A stretch of DNA of 32,448 nt from Bacteroidota bacterium (GCA_005884665.1 VBAT01000037.1:33407-65854), one strand, 5' to 3'. Positions 8,854 through 16,666 are shown, numbered from the stretch's first letter. Notes: generated from the letters alone by a model not told the origin. Numbers and translations: made by a program.

Positions 8854-9564
8854 TTAACCTTGCTTTACTATTGTCGTGTGCAAACCACATTCTTTTTGCG
8901 AGGTTTCCCACCACCATCTTCCCGCCCTTGCATCTTCTCCCGGTTCTATCGCCCTTGTGCAGGGAGCACAACCAATGCTTATATATCCTTTATCGTGTAA
9001 AAAATTATAAGGCACGTTGTTCTTGCTGATATGGCTCATCATTTGATCGTAGTTCCAGTTGATAAGCGGGTTGAACTTATACAGCTGCTTATCTTCCAAC
9101 CATTCGATCATTGGCATTTTTTGCCGGTTACCTGATTGTTCCGACCTAAGGCCGGTTATCCAGACCTTCGCCCCTTTTAATGCCCGGTTCAATGGTTTAA
9201 CCTTGCGGATATGGCAGCATTCCTTCCGGTTCTCTACAGATTCATAAAAACTATTGATGCCTTTGTCTGTTACAAATTTTTCAACGTCGGCTGCTTCGGG
9301 GAAATAAACATGCACTGGCTTTTCATACCGGGCTATTGTCCGGTCAAGCAATTCATACGTTTCATTAAATAACCTGCCGGTATCGATCGTAAAGATCTTT
9401 ACAGGCAGGTCATTTCTAAAAATTATATCTGTCAATACCTGGTCTTCCTGCCCGAGCGAAGAGGAGAATACCACTTCGTTCGGAAACCAGTCAGTCACCA
9501 TTCGTATCGCCTCGGTTACCGGGCTGCTCTCCAATTTCTTTATCTGCTCCTGGCTCAACATCAT
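8854..9564 (-). CDS. cysH: Assimilatory APS reductase, [4Fe-4S] type
   Basis: 236 residues. The nucleotide-binding part has VFSSSLGQEDQVL and TIDTGRLFNETYE. The cysteine pairs that bind the [4Fe-4S] cluster of APS-type reductases are both present: C116-C117 (KECCHIRKV) and C199-X2-C202 (GCAPC). The catalytic cysteine is C226 in the C-terminal KECGLH. This set marks the APS-using rather than the PAPS-using enzyme, which agrees with the absence of APS kinase in the operon. It reduces APS to sulfite and AMP with thioredoxin-type donors. The start ATG overlaps the peroxiredoxin stop as ATGA, so translation is probably coupled. A second in-frame ATG follows immediately. Confidence 0.96.
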   Translation of the reverse strand: MMLSQEQIKKLESSPVTEAIRMVTDWFPNEVVFSSSLGQEDQVLTDIIFRNDLPVKIFTIDTGRLFNETYELLDRTIARYEKPVHVYFPEAADVEKFVTDKGINSFYESVENRKECCHIRKVKPLNRALKGAKVWITGLRSEQSGNRQKMPMIEWLEDKQLYKFNPLINWNYDQMMSHISKNNVPYNFLHDKGYISIGCAPCTRAIEPGEDARAGRWWWETSQKECGLHTTIVKQG

Positions 9565-10196
9565 AGGTCAGGCTGCGGTGTGTACCGCAAATAAGGTTTT
9601 ACTATTTTAACTCCTTTCGGAAATTTCTTGACGGCATCTTCCGTTGTGACTGTGGGTACGACAATGACATCTTCCCCTGCTTTCCAATCAGCCGGGGTAG
9701 CAACACTGTAATTAGCCGTTAACTGCAATGAATCGATCACTCGCAATACTTCAACAAAATTTCTTCCGGTAGAAGCAGGATACGTGATCATGAGCTTGAC
9801 CAGTTTGTCGGGTCCGATCACGAACAGCGATCTTACTGTTGCCGTTGCGGAAGCATTGGGGTGTATCATGTCATATAGCTCAGCCACTTTTCTTTCAGGG
9901 TCGGCGATCAGGGGAAAGTTTACGGTTGCATTTTGCGTCTCATTAATATCTTTTACCCATCCTTCATGTTTATCTATGGGGTCGACACTTACGGCGAGGA
10001 CTTTTACATTTCTTTTTGCAAATTCATCTTTCAATAAAGCAGTTTTTCCAAGTTCTGTCGTACAGACAGGAGTGTAATCAGCCGGGTGTGAAAATAAAAT
10101 GCCCCAGCCATTACCGAGGTACTCGTAAAAATCAATTTCACCCGCAGTTGTTTGTGCTTTAAAATTGGGAGCAGTATCCCCTAAACGTAATGCCAT
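9561..10196 (-). CDS. 1-Cys peroxiredoxin (Prx6 type)
   Basis: 211 residues. A thioredoxin fold carries the peroxidatic cysteine C45 in HPADYTPVCTTELG, and the long C-terminal arm (PADWKAGEDVIVVPTV) is typical of Prx6/AhpE-like 1-Cys enzymes. There is no resolving cysteine. It reduces hydrogen peroxide and organic peroxides in the cytoplasm. It overlaps cysH by 4 nt and has its own candidate promoter and operator just upstream (10218-10256), so it is probably the first gene of the peroxiredoxin-cysHDN-cobA unit. That position suggests protection of the oxygen-sensitive Fe-S and siroheme enzymes. Confidence 0.93.
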   Translation of the reverse strand: MALRLGDTAPNFKAQTTAGEIDFYEYLGNGWGILFSHPADYTPVCTTELGKTALLKDEFAKRNVKVLAVSVDPIDKHEGWVKDINETQNATVNFPLIADPERKVAELYDMIHPNASATATVRSLFVIGPDKLVKLMITYPASTGRNFVEVLRVIDSLQLTANYSVATPADWKAGEDVIVVPTVTTEDAVKKFPKGVKIVKPYLRYTPQPDL

Positions 10197-10217
10197 ATAG
10201 TGAGGTTTTTGAGATTA

Positions 10218-10256
10218 CGAAAATAAGGCAAAACGATTATCCCACCAAGTTTGTGG
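10218..10256 (-). promoter_or_regulatory. Candidate promoter and overlapping 15-bp operator of the peroxiredoxin-cys operon
   Basis: On the minus strand TTGG (10248-10245), 19 nt, then TATTTTCG (10225-10218) matches the Bacteroidota -33/-7 promoter with one mismatch to TAnnTTTG. It lies about 22 nt before the peroxiredoxin ATG. A 15-bp dyad CCACCAAGTTTGTGG (10242-10256) covers the -33 element; six of its seven half-site base pairs are symmetric. It starts 1 nt beyond the Rrf2 stop codon. The overlap is what a repressor site would look like, and the neighbouring Rrf2 protein is the natural candidate. Regulation is inference. Confidence 0.45.
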
Positions 10257-10257
10257 A

Positions 10258-10677
10258 CTATTTTGGGTCCATTTTACAAAGGTCAATAAGCGTCTTATTT
10301 TCCAGGACAGTCAATGATGCATCTCGAAGTTGGATCATGATATCATGCAGGCCGCAGCTGGTTTCATCACAATTATCACAACGCTTGTAAAAATTAAGAC
10401 TTACGCAGGGTAACATGGCTACCGGCCCATTAACCAAACGGACGATAGTAACTACTTTGACCTCAGCTGGGTCTTTTTTGAGATAATATCCACCACCCTT
10501 CCCTTTTTTACTTTCCAGGATACCGGCTTTTTTTAATTCGAGAAGGATATTTTCCAGGAATTTCAGGGGGACTTTCTTTTTAGTGGAGATCTCTGAAATA
10601 AGAACGGGGCCCTCATTGAATTTTTCTGTGAGGTAAGCCAGTGCTTTAAATGCGTACTGTGATTTTTTAGAAAGCAT
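10258..10677 (-). CDS. Rrf2-family transcriptional regulator with four cysteines
   Basis: 139 residues. The N-terminal winged helix is typical of Rrf2 (LSKKSQYAFKALAYLTE, ISEISTKKKVPLKFLENILLEL, KGKGGGYYL). The C-terminal part has C91, C100, C103 and C108 (C-X8-C-X2-C-X4-C) in LPCVSLNFYKRCDNC and ETSCGLHDIM. This is the place where IscR and NsrR bind an Fe-S cluster, while CymR lacks it. The protein is therefore a likely Fe-S, NO or redox sensor that controls the downstream peroxiredoxin-cys genes through the dyad at 10242-10256. It follows the OsmC gene by 1 nt. Family assignment is firm; ligand and targets are inferred. Confidence 0.9.
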   Translation of the reverse strand: MLSKKSQYAFKALAYLTEKFNEGPVLISEISTKKKVPLKFLENILLELKKAGILESKKGKGGGYYLKKDPAEVKVVTIVRLVNGPVAMLPCVSLNFYKRCDNCDETSCGLHDIMIQLRDASLTVLENKTLIDLCKMDPK

Positions 10678-10678
10678 T

Positions 10679-11080
10679 TTATTTTATCAATTGCAATTTA
10701 TAATGAATGCCAGAATTCTTCTTAAGCATGGCCGATACGCCACAGTATTTATCCAATGACAATTCGATGGCTTTTTTCACTTTTTTTTCATTAGCCGGGT
10801 CGGTGCGGATGGAATATGTGACGGAAATATCTCTAAAAACCTTTGGGTGATCTGTCGTCGTTTCAGATTCCACGTCTATAGAAAAATCTGAAAATTCAAC
10901 CCGTTGCTTTTTCAGGATATCAATCACATCAATTCCTGAGCAACCAGCGAGACCCGACAACAACAGTGATTTCGGGCCAGGCCCCTGTTTTCTATCCGTG
11001 TCTATCGTTATCGATTTATCACTGCCCTCCTGGTGGCTTTCAAAAACGCCGTCATGCTTCCACTTTGTTGAGGTCTTCAT
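10679..11080 (-). CDS. OsmC/Ohr-family protein
   Basis: 133 residues with the two reactive cysteines of the family: C47 in GLAGCSGIDVIDIL and C113 in LDKYCGVSAML. The N-terminal beta-rich part fits the OsmC swapped dimer. Members use the cysteine pair for thiol-dependent reduction of organic or other peroxides; some act on reactive sulfur species. The ATG at 11080 overlaps the end of the CDF transporter gene by 29 bp, and the stop lies 1 nt before the Rrf2 start, so it is clearly part of the same operon. Its presence in a sulfur operon fits detoxification, but the exact substrate cannot be read from sequence. Confidence 0.88.
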   Translation of the reverse strand: MKTSTKWKHDGVFESHQEGSDKSITIDTDRKQGPGPKSLLLSGLAGCSGIDVIDILKKQRVEFSDFSIDVESETTTDHPKVFRDISVTYSIRTDPANEKKVKKAIELSLDKYCGVSAMLKKNSGIHYKLQLIK

Positions 11081-12059
11081 ACCTGTGCTTTTTGTCTTGC
11101 AAAATATTTTCGAGCGTCCATTTTACTTTCTTTACAAACGCATGTTGCCTTACAGGGCAATTTTCCTTATCACATATCGGGCATTGGAAATACTTGCAGC
11201 CATCCGAGTGGACAAACATTTCCAGTGTCTCTCCAAATTCCGTTTTTACGGACTTTGCCAGCGCTTCAATTTCTTCATGCGCTTCATTTACGTTGAGATA
11301 CCAGGGTACCGTCAGGTGACAATCAAGGTGCAGGACGCTTCCATATTTAATGACGCGTAAATTATGAAGATCGACCCAATTTTCCCTGCGGGTGCCGTTT
11401 AATAGTTCAACCATCCGGGCCAGCAATTGTTCATCAGCCTCATCCATTATTCCCGCAATCGACTGTCGAATGATCTTGTAGCCTGTAAATACTATAAATC
11501 CCCCGAAAAATATGGCTACCGCGCTATCAATCCATTGAAGGCCGGTAAAAAAAAGGAGCATCAGCCCGGCGATGATACCTAGCGTGGAATACGTATCGCT
11601 CTGGAGGTGCTTACCGCTGGCCTCGAGTGCTAATGAGTTGTTTTTCCTCCCGGTCCTTGCGCAATAATATCCCGTGATGAAATTGATGATCGCTGTTATC
11701 CCTATTAACACGATGCCTGTATCCAGCTTTTTTAACGATACAGGGTGGATGAGATGTTGGATAGCCTTATAAAGGATCAATGTCCCCGCAACCCCTATCA
11801 GGGTGCCTTCTATTGCAGCAGAAAGAAATTCAGCCTTGCCATGTCCGTACGGGTGATCCTTATCCTTGGGTTTGGCTGAAACATATAAACTGTACAACCC
11901 GATAAACCCGGCAACTACATTAACAATACTCTCCATTGCGTCCGTGAGAACAGCAACCGAATTAGTAAAATAAAATGCAAGGAATTTTACGGCAAGCAGC
12001 AGTATTGAAATGCCCGCTACCCATTTCTGGATTTGTAAGTTCTGAGCCGAGGTTTTCAA
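11052..12059 (-). CDS. Cation diffusion facilitator (CDF) transporter with cysteine-rich tail
   Basis: 335 residues, about six membrane segments. The CDF metal-site motifs are visible: LTDAMESIVN in TM2, HPYGHGKAE (69-77) and GKHLQSDTYST (H151, D155) in TM5. The cytoplasmic C-terminal domain (about 205-285) is followed by an extra C-X4-C-X2-C-X4-C patch (C288, C293, C296, C301) that could bind metal or an Fe-S centre. The start codon is TTG at 12059; no upstream ATG is in frame, and TM1 begins near residue 12, so a later start is unlikely. CDF proteins export divalent metals such as Zn, Fe or Mn by proton antiport. Position at the head of the OsmC-Rrf2 genes suggests iron or zinc handling; substrate is unknown. 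Confidence 0.88.
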   Translation of the reverse strand: MKTSAQNLQIQKWVAGISILLLAVKFLAFYFTNSVAVLTDAMESIVNVVAGFIGLYSLYVSAKPKDKDHPYGHGKAEFLSAAIEGTLIGVAGTLILYKAIQHLIHPVSLKKLDTGIVLIGITAIINFITGYYCARTGRKNNSLALEASGKHLQSDTYSTLGIIAGLMLLFFTGLQWIDSAVAIFFGGFIVFTGYKIIRQSIAGIMDEADEQLLARMVELLNGTRRENWVDLHNLRVIKYGSVLHLDCHLTVPWYLNVNEAHEEIEALAKSVKTEFGETLEMFVHSDGCKYFQCPICDKENCPVRQHAFVKKVKWTLENILQDKKHRYEDLNKVEA

Positions 12060-12135
12060 GAGGGCAAGTTACTTGAATAATTATTGACTCTGCCTCGTGG
12101 CGGATCACCCATGCTACAAAAGGTAATCAGGAATA

Positions 12136-12888
12136 TCAGGCTGCTTCAAACCGTTTTTGCACAAAATCCCAATTCACCACCTTCCACCAATTAGCAATAT
12201 AATCCGGTCGCTTGTTTTGATAGCGGAGATAATAGGCGTGCTCCCAAACATCAAGACCTAAAACAGGAAATCCTTTTATGTCACTTACATCCATCAATGG
12301 GTTATCCTGATTGGGTGTAGAACCGATCCTTAATTTCTTATCTCCATCCAGGAATAACCAGGCCCAGCCGCTCCCAAAACGATTCTTGCCGGCGTCGCCG
12401 AATTGCGTTTTAAAGGCATCAAAGGAATTGAAGCCTGATTCAATGGCAGCCAGTAATTTTCCGGAAGGTTTTTCACTGCTGTTTGGTGACATCGATTTCC
12501 AAAACAGTTCATGATTATAATGCCCGCCTCCATTGTTTCTCAGCTTGGCTGAATATTTTGAGATCTTTGCCAGAACATCTTCCAGCGGTTTATTGGTATC
12601 AACTCCTTCTGCCTTTGCGGCATCCTGTACGTTAGTGGCATAAGCCGCCGCATGTTTTGTATAATGAATTTCCATTGTCATCGCATCAATAGCTTTTTCC
12701 AGGTCATTGTAAGCATAAGGTAAAGGCTCCTGCTTAAAACCTGTGTCAAATCGGCGGTGATGCGGAGTATTAGGGGAGGCCCATGTCCCATTCATTGAAC
12801 CGCTGGCACCGATCCCGGCTGTGATGGCCAAAGTGGCTTTGGCAGATGTCGACAGGAATGATCTGCGTGTTGATTTATTCTTTTCCAT
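12136..12888 (-). CDS. Tat-exported Fe/Mn superoxide dismutase
   Basis: 250 residues. A twin-arginine signal (TRRSFLS, residues 7-13, then a hydrophobic stretch to about 38) precedes the mature enzyme, so it should act outside the cytoplasm. Metal ligands can be aligned with E. coli SodA: H75 in MEIHYTKH, H126 in GGHYNHELFW, D213 and H217 in DVWEHAYYLRY. The outer-sphere glutamine lies in TPNQDNPL (Q194), the manganese-type position, and GGGHYNH is also manganese-like, although metal choice cannot be proved. It converts superoxide to peroxide and oxygen. It lies 76 bp before the CDF gene. A weak -7 box TAACTTTA (minus strand, 12914-12907) lies just before its ATG. Confidence 0.93.
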   Translation of the reverse strand: MEKNKSTRRSFLSTSAKATLAITAGIGASGSMNGTWASPNTPHHRRFDTGFKQEPLPYAYNDLEKAIDAMTMEIHYTKHAAAYATNVQDAAKAEGVDTNKPLEDVLAKISKYSAKLRNNGGGHYNHELFWKSMSPNSSEKPSGKLLAAIESGFNSFDAFKTQFGDAGKNRFGSGWAWLFLDGDKKLRIGSTPNQDNPLMDVSDIKGFPVLGLDVWEHAYYLRYQNKRPDYIANWWKVVNWDFVQKRFEAA

Positions 12889-12930
12889 AAATTGAATTGA
12901 AGAAAGTAAAGTTAGGCCTTATTTTCATGC

Positions 12931-14385
12931 TCACCGGAAAGGGTTGTGACTTAAAAAAGAACTGATGATCCGGGCAACCCGGGTATACCATTCCTTATTA
13001 AACAACTGGGAATCTCTCATGGCCTTGTAGGTAAGAAAAATGCCAATTGGTACCAGCACGAATGTCGCCAGCCACATGCCGGCAAAAGGAGAAAGTGTGC
13101 CCTCGTTTGCCAGCTTCTCACCTACTGTAGTAGAAAAATAAAACACCATGAAGAAAACGATCGCGAAGATGAGTGGCATGCCCAACCCACCCTTGCGGAT
13201 AATTGAACCGAGTGGTGCGCCGATAAGAAAGAGTACCAGGCAAGCTAGAGCAAGGACAATCTTGTGATGCCATTCTACTTTATGCCTCCTTAGTCTTTTT
13301 TCTCTCTCTTTACTATTGACCTGGTTGGCATCAACGTTATTTTTTAGCGAACTGATAAGCCCAATAGTTCCATCGTGCACGGCTTGTCTAACAGAATCCG
13401 GTAAAAGATCTTCAAACCGCCTGGCCTTTTTGATGGCAGCACTTGTATCAACAGGAAATTTCAGGTTTTTTGCCGTGTCGAATAAGGCAGTAAACGGAAG
13501 AATGGAAAATGTTGTTTTCTCTGTCTCCCGGTCGATCTTCCTGTTTTCAATTTGAAACGAATCAATGGCTTTATTCAGTTGCCGCATACTAAGCATCTTC
13601 TCGTTATTCATGTTAGCGCTGTCATTTGTTAGACCCTGGTATCCCAAAGCGCTCAGGTCAAATTCCTTTTTATATTCCTTAAAACCTACCCGGATATAAT
13701 CCGTTCTCAGGCTCCCGTAACGATCTCCTCTTTCCTCATATCTCCAGCCATCTTTCAGGATGAACTCAAGAATGCGTTTATTACTGTCAGATAGACGCAT
13801 TACACCCGATTTGGCAATAAGGAAATTGTCCTGAAGAGATCCTCCCGATTCGTATACTATCACATCTCTTATCACTGTGTCATTCGGTTCTTTTTTCCCG
13901 ATCTTGATGGCGTAATTGGGGATCTTATCATAAAACACTCCCTCCTGGAGATCAAAAGCCGGTTGTGAGTTGACAATATTCGTCAAAAGCGTTCTTGATT
14001 TCAGGTTGGCTACCGGGATCATATAGTTGGAAAATAAAAAAGCAATGCCTGATAAAATGATTGCGACAACAAACAGGGGACGCATGAAACGCAAAAGGGA
14101 AATCCCTGAGGATTTGATAGCTACCAGTTCAAAACTTTCCCCGAGATTACCAAAAGTCATCAGCGAAGAAAGAAGAATCGCCAGTGGGAGGGCCAACGTT
14201 ACCAGTACGGCGCTTTGATACCAGATAAATTTGAAGATGATACCGGTACTTATGCCTTTGCCGACGAAGTCATCAACCCATAGCCAGAAGAACTGCATCA
14301 GCAACACAAAAAGCGTGATAAAAAATGTAGCAGCAAATGGACCGAGGAAGGCTTTGATAACGAGCTTGTCTAATTTTTTGATCAC
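12931..14385 (-). CDS. LptF/LptG-family lipopolysaccharide export permease
   Basis: 484 residues from a GTG start at 14385; the preceding in-frame codon is a stop, so the start is well fixed. The N-terminus IIKKLDKLVIKAFLGPF (first residue read as Met) leads into three membrane segments (about 15-40, 55-80, 100-125). A long periplasmic region follows (about 130-370), then three C-terminal membrane segments (KIVLALACLVLFLIGAPLG onward). GAPLGSIIRKGGLG is a family hallmark. The permease pairs with LptB and passes LPS from the inner membrane to the periplasmic bridge. A mid-region helical stretch with many charged residues (about 265-365) is larger than in E. coli. It lies 42 bp before the SOD gene and is divergent from the next gene with only 12 bp between start codons. 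Confidence 0.92.
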   Translation of the reverse strand: MIKKLDKLVIKAFLGPFAATFFITLFVLLMQFFWLWVDDFVGKGISTGIIFKFIWYQSAVLVTLALPLAILLSSLMTFGNLGESFELVAIKSSGISLLRFMRPLFVVAIILSGIAFLFSNYMIPVANLKSRTLLTNIVNSQPAFDLQEGVFYDKIPNYAIKIGKKEPNDTVIRDVIVYESGGSLQDNFLIAKSGVMRLSDSNKRILEFILKDGWRYEERGDRYGSLRTDYIRVGFKEYKKEFDLSALGYQGLTNDSANMNNEKMLSMRQLNKAIDSFQIENRKIDRETEKTTFSILPFTALFDTAKNLKFPVDTSAAIKKARRFEDLLPDSVRQAVHDGTIGLISSLKNNVDANQVNSKEREKRLRRHKVEWHHKIVLALACLVLFLIGAPLGSIIRKGGLGMPLIFAIVFFMVFYFSTTVGEKLANEGTLSPFAGMWLATFVLVPIGIFLTYKAMRDSQLFNKEWYTRVARIISSFLSHNPFR

Positions 14386-14415
14386 TTATCTTTAATTATG
14401 GATAAAGCAAAAATA
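14366..14415. promoter_or_regulatory. Head-to-head overlapping candidate promoters
   Basis: Plus strand: TTG (14366-14368), 18 nt, TATCTTTA (14387-14394), one base from the TAnnTTTG consensus, 3 nt before the ATG at 14398. Minus strand: TATTTTTG (14415-14408), a perfect -7 box, placing the start of the lptF-type mRNA near 14402 and a leader of about 16 nt before its GTG. The minus -33 element is unclear. Each -7 box would lie in or beside the other gene's transcript start, so the two promoters probably compete. Confidence 0.45.
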
Positions 14416-15009
14416 ATGCTTTCAGCAAAGGAGACTCAACTCGTTGGCAATGCAGACTGGATTTTAACAAAGAACCAGATTTTACAAAAGGTAAAGCTTA
14501 TCCTGGAAGACATACAATCAAAGCAACAGGATTTTTTTAAAGATCACCCCAACATCCTGCCGCCAGAGGTGACAGCCATTCCCCCGAAAATATCAAGAGG
14601 CGAAAATTATAAAGGACTGCCCTGGCTGGTTCTCGATCACCCGAGATATTTTGGCAAGGAAGATCATTTTGCAGTTCGCAGTATGTTCTGGTGGGGCAAT
14701 TTCTTTAGTATTACGCTGCACCTGGCGGGTATCTATAAACGGACCTATGAAAGAAAAGCGGCTGCCGGTTTTTCTTTTTTAAAAGATGAAACTTTTTATA
14801 TCGGTGTTGGTGATGATCTGTGGGAGCATCATTTTGAGACCAACAACTATTTACCGTTAAAAGATATGGATGAAGGAACTTTTAAAGCTCATGTCATTCA
14901 TAAACCTTTTATTAAGCTGGCAAAGAAGCTTTCGTTTGAACAATGGAATGAGACAGGAAATGATTTATTTATTTCTTTCCGGCAATTGGTACTGTGGTTG
15001 GCTGATTAA
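14398..15009 (+). CDS. Conserved hypothetical protein, cytoplasmic
   Basis: 203 residues; I do not recognise the family. No signal peptide or clear membrane helix is present. The N-terminal third is helical and charged (about residues 20-50). The central part is rich in aromatics (GLPWLVLDHPRYFGKEDHFA, SMFWWGNFFSITLHLAG), which suggests a folded core around residues 75-125. The ATG at 14398 sits 3 nt after a candidate -7 box and would need an almost leaderless message. The next in-frame ATG at 14416 (MLSAKETQL) is a reasonable alternative. Its stop codon abuts the stop of the convergent START-like gene with no base between. Coding potential looks good over the whole length; function unknown. 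Confidence 0.75.
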   Translation: MDKAKIMLSAKETQLVGNADWILTKNQILQKVKLILEDIQSKQQDFFKDHPNILPPEVTAIPPKISRGENYKGLPWLVLDHPRYFGKEDHFAVRSMFWWGNFFSITLHLAGIYKRTYERKAAAGFSFLKDETFYIGVGDDLWEHHFETNNYLPLKDMDEGTFKAHVIHKPFIKLAKKLSFEQWNETGNDLFISFRQLVLWLAD

Positions 15010-15387
15010 TTAATTACCTAACCGGTGAAACAGTTCTTTCACCTGGTGATCCCATAGAAGGGCCTGGTCCTTGATCTCTTTTTTCTCTGCAAAATCTTTA
15101 ACGACGAGGATTGTCTGGTTAGTGATCTCGGATTTTTCTATACGAAATTCAAAGTATTCATCTTTTGGCGCAGATTGCCAGTGAAACCGGATGTATTTAT
15201 CCAGTTCTTTTTCTATTACGTCAGCTTTGTCGTATGAACCGTTCCATCCGAAATAGAAAGTACTGTCTCTTTCGTCTACCTTATCTGCAAACCATTCTCC
15301 TAATCCGGCTGGCGTCGAAAGGAATTCATATAAAATAGAAGGTGAACACCTGACCGGAAACTCTAACGTGTATAACTGTTTACTCAT
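15010..15387 (-). CDS. START-like/SRPBCC domain protein
   Basis: 125 residues from ATG 15387 (MSKQLYTLEFPVRC). An upstream in-frame ATG at 15420 would add 11 residues of no family character. The sequence fits a small helix-grip fold of the AHSA1/START-like kind: FPVRCSPSILYEFLSTPAGL, EWFADKVDERDSTFYFGW and a C-terminal helix LLWDHQVKELFHRLG. Homologues of this type are widespread in Bacteroidota and are usually annotated only by domain. It probably binds a small hydrophobic ligand or partner protein in the cytoplasm; no enzyme motif is seen. It is convergent with the previous hypothetical gene. Confidence 0.82.
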   Translation of the reverse strand: MSKQLYTLEFPVRCSPSILYEFLSTPAGLGEWFADKVDERDSTFYFGWNGSYDKADVIEKELDKYIRFHWQSAPKDEYFEFRIEKSEITNQTILVVKDFAEKKEIKDQALLWDHQVKELFHRLGN

Positions 15388-15514
15388 TCTGTCATTATTA
15401 AACCTCACGGAATGCTGCAATAATAATTAAATAATGATTGCCCCAAAATATTTTTTTATAACCCTTTCTGGCCCTTTTCCGCAGTAAAACCGCATATAAA
15501 ATAAAATTTGTTGA

Positions 15515-15544
15515 TTTGCGTTAAAGAAAAGTAAAATATTTTTG
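15515..15544 (+). promoter_or_regulatory. Strong candidate rpoD promoter
   Basis: TTTG (15515-15518), 18 nt, TATTTTTG (15537-15544) is an exact match to the Bacteroidota -33/-7 consensus. Transcription would start near 15550, giving a leader of about 140 nt before rpoD. The gap 15388-15689 otherwise holds AT-rich sequence and no gene that I can support. Confidence 0.6.
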
Positions 15545-15689
15545 GCAAATATTGGATAAATCCTCTAATTTGCCTGAAGTCCAACAAATTCTGATGAAAA
15601 CCGATTCCGTGCTGGGTACTTTTTAAGGGCTAACCCAACCAAAACTGAATTCTTAAACCCTTTAAATAACCCCGTTTAACCTACTACCT

Positions 15690-16565
15690 ATGAGTATGAG
15701 ACAATTGAAGATCACGAAGTCTATTACGAATCGTGAATCTCAAAGTCTGGAGAAGTATCTCCAGGAAATTGGTAAAGTAGAGCTGATCACTCCTGAAGAA
15801 GAAGTCAAATTAGCCACACTAATTAAGCAAGGTGACCAACGTGCTTTGGATCGTTTGACCAAAGCGAATCTTCGTTTCGTTGTATCTGTCGCCAAACAGT
15901 ATCAAAACCAGGGTTTATCACTGCCAGACCTCATCAATGAAGGTAATCTCGGGCTTATAAAGGCCGCTCAGCGTTTTGATGAAACCCGTGGTTTCAAATT
16001 CATTTCTTATGCAGTATGGTGGATCCGCCAGAGCATTTTACAGGCTTTGGCCGAGCAATCCCGTATTGTCCGCTTACCGCTAAACAAAGTAGGTTTAACG
16101 AATCGCATACAAAAAGCATACTCTCAACTTGAACAGCAATTTGAAAGGGAACCTTCAGCCGAAGAATTGGCTGAAGTCCTGGAAATGGACCTGGAAGAAG
16201 TCTCTGCCAGTCTTGGCATCGCCGCCCGCCACGTCAGCATGGATACTCCTTTATCTGAAGGCGAGGACAATACCCTGCTGGATGTGCTGGAAAATCCCAA
16301 TGCAGAAAGAACTGATGGTGAACTTGACCATAAGGAATCACTGAAAACAGAGATCGACCGATCGTTGAAAACTCTCACTGAAAGGCAAAAAGAAGTGATC
16401 TGCTATTTCTTCGGCATCGGGGTAGATCATCCTATGAGCCTGGAAGATATCGGTGAAAGGTTCAACCTCACCCGCGAGAGGGTCCGCCAGATCAAGGATA
16501 AAGCCATCACCAAACTGAGAGCTACAAATCGTTGTAAACTTTTAAGAACCTATCTTGGTGCATAA
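15690..16565 (+). CDS. rpoD: Primary RNA polymerase sigma factor
   Basis: 291 residues, the short form typical of Bacteroidota, lacking region 1.1 and the large non-conserved insert. Region 1.2 is at about 15-35 ([20 protein letters not shown]) and region 2 at about 55-125, with [27 protein letters not shown] and the -10 reading segment [15 protein letters not shown]. Region 3 follows, and region 4 is at about 225-285 with [18 protein letters not shown]. It directs housekeeping transcription from TAnnTTTG promoters such as those marked here. Homologues often start at MRQLKITKS, so the third codon (15696) may be the true start. A perfect candidate promoter lies about 145 nt upstream and a strong stem-loop follows. 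Confidence 0.97.
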   Translation: MSMRQLKITKSITNRESQSLEKYLQEIGKVELITPEEEVKLATLIKQGDQRALDRLTKANLRFVVSVAKQYQNQGLSLPDLINEGNLGLIKAAQRFDETRGFKFISYAVWWIRQSILQALAEQSRIVRLPLNKVGLTNRIQKAYSQLEQQFEREPSAEELAEVLEMDLEEVSASLGIAARHVSMDTPLSEGEDNTLLDVLENPNAERTDGELDHKESLKTEIDRSLKTLTERQKEVICYFFGIGVDHPMSLEDIGERFNLTRERVRQIKDKAITKLRATNRCKLLRTYLGA

Positions 16566-16632
16566 AATCACGCATTTTTTGATTAAAAAACAATTTCACT
16601 GAAAAAATAATTTTACTTTTTTGACAGTTATT

Positions 16633-16666
16633 TGAAGAATGTAACCCTCGTTGGTTACATTCTTCA
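16633..16666 (+). terminator. Perfect 14-bp stem-loop after rpoD
   Basis: GAAGAATGTAACC (16634-16646), loop CTCGTT, GGTTACATTCTTC (16653-16665); one more T-A pair extends the stem to 14 bp without mismatch. It lies 68 nt after the rpoD stop. The run after it, ATTTATGGG, is a poor T-tract, so it may act as a transcript-end stabiliser or a rho-assisted terminator rather than a classical intrinsic one. Confidence 0.7.
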
